Shown here one piece after another: positions 4,737 through 5,190 of a DNA stretch of 5,190 nucleotides. Made by a program: the position numbers and the translations under genes. This stretch comes from an uncultured Eubacteriales bacterium (lineage in GTDB: Bacteria; Bacillota; Clostridia; Oscillospirales; Oscillospiraceae): positions 1 through 5,190 of the forward strand of contig ONVR01000370.1 in assembly GCA_900321335.1 (NCBI GenBank), read 5' to 3'. How positions within the stretch are numbered: the first letter of the stretch is position 1; each line of letters opens with the position of its first letter. The notes beneath the pieces are model-generated. The model was given only the letters and a program-made list of their open reading frames with translations. It searched no databases and was not told where the DNA came from.

Positions 4737-5190
4737 CGTCTCCGCTCCAAATCTGCTCCGCCGCCGGGATCCCCAGCTCCGCCTCCAGTGCCTGCTTCAG
4801 CTTCCGGATGCCCTCCTCCGGGCCCTCGGCGCGGATCTCTGCCCGGGCCGGATACCAGTAGCCCGCCGGGTCCCACCGGGCCGTTACGGTCACGGAGGAG
4901 ACGGTCAGCCCACAGCTGTCCGCTTTGTCAGATATATATGCCTGACACCGCTGTTCTATGATCTCCCGGCGCAGAGCGTCGTCCGCTTTTTCCAGATCCT
5001 CCGTCAGGGCTGCCTGCCGACCGTACTGCCCCGCCACAGCCAGATCCAGCTGCGTCAGGTCCGGCCCCGTCACAGGCGCGAGCAGCGCCATCACCGCCAG
5101 CGCGCCGCAGCAGAGCATCACGATCCCCTTGACCTTTCCCGGCGGCGTCAGGCTCTGACACACACTGCCAAGAAGAGCCGCGCAGGTCAA
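4729..5190 (-). CDS. spoIIIAF: Stage III sporulation protein AF (5'-truncated by window edge)
   Basis: SpoIIIAF is a mother-cell membrane protein of the spoIIIA operon needed for forespore development; its exact role in the channel is less clear than that of AG and AH. The visible 153 residues begin inside the first membrane segment (TCAALLGSVC), followed by the short loop QSLTPPGKVKG with the typical LTP.GK pattern, a second membrane segment at about visible residues 22-40 (GIVMLCCGALAVMALLAPV), and a soluble C-terminal domain with EQRCQAYISDKADSCG at about 79-94, ending in WSGDDG. The first visible codon is TTG, but homologs begin about 10-15 residues earlier, so it is read as internal leucine and the gene as incomplete. 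The order with spoIIIAG and spoIIIAH confirms the call. Confidence 0.92.
   Translation of the reverse strand: MTCAALLGSVCQSLTPPGKVKGIVMLCCGALAVMALLAPVTGPDLTQLDLAVAGQYGRQAALTEDLEKADDALRREIIEQRCQAYISDKADSCGLTVSSVTVTARWDPAGYWYPARAEIRAEGPEEGIRKLKQALEAELGIPAAEQIWSGDDG

Noticed and set aside
5188..5190. TTG at the window edge as the spoIIIAF start codon
   Set aside because: The reading frame there is already inside the first membrane segment and family members start about 10-15 residues earlier, so the gene most likely continues beyond the window.

Overview
The window is a GC-rich stretch of a spore-forming member of the Clostridia. The protein sequences look most like the Oscillospiraceae (Flavonifractor/Oscillibacter-type gut bacteria). 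That is an inference from sequence style and gene order; no 16S or other marker is present. All eight recognisable genes lie on the minus strand, so transcription runs from position 5190 towards 1.

Upstream block (5190 to 3587): the end of the sporulation operon spoIIIA, with the 3' part of spoIIIAF, all of spoIIIAG and all of spoIIIAH, tightly packed. In Bacillus these proteins form part of the mother-cell side of the channel linking mother cell and engulfed forespore. SpoIIIAG and SpoIIIAH each have one membrane anchor and a ring-building domain. SpoIIIAF has membrane segments and a soluble C-terminal domain.

Gap (3586 to 3171): about 416 bases with no credible gene. It holds a composite repeat made of perfect inverted repeats (12-, 13-, 17- and 12-bp stems). 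The first and last of these are two copies of one 42-base unit, about 250 bases apart. The copy next to spoIIIAH ends exactly at its stop codon. A likely housekeeping promoter (extended -10) follows, then a short leader with a small hairpin and a strong ribosome binding site.

Downstream block (3170 to 1): an Asp23/Gls24-family protein (the YqhY position), nusB, a divergent TsaD/Kae1-like paralog, xseA and xseB (cut by the window edge). The Bacillus subtilis order is spoIIIA, accB, accC, yqhY, nusB, folD, xseA, xseB, ispA. Here accB and accC are absent from the interval, the TsaD-like gene sits where folD would be, and the rest is conserved. From nusB to xseB the genes overlap by 4 or 8 bases, so translational coupling is likely.

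Most of the window is ordinary conserved gene order. The parts worth a second look are the composite repeat, the TsaD-like paralog with altered nucleotide-site motifs, the absence of accBC, and a set of competing GC-rich hairpins between asp23 and nusB. I see no phage, CRISPR, toxin-antitoxin or defence system.
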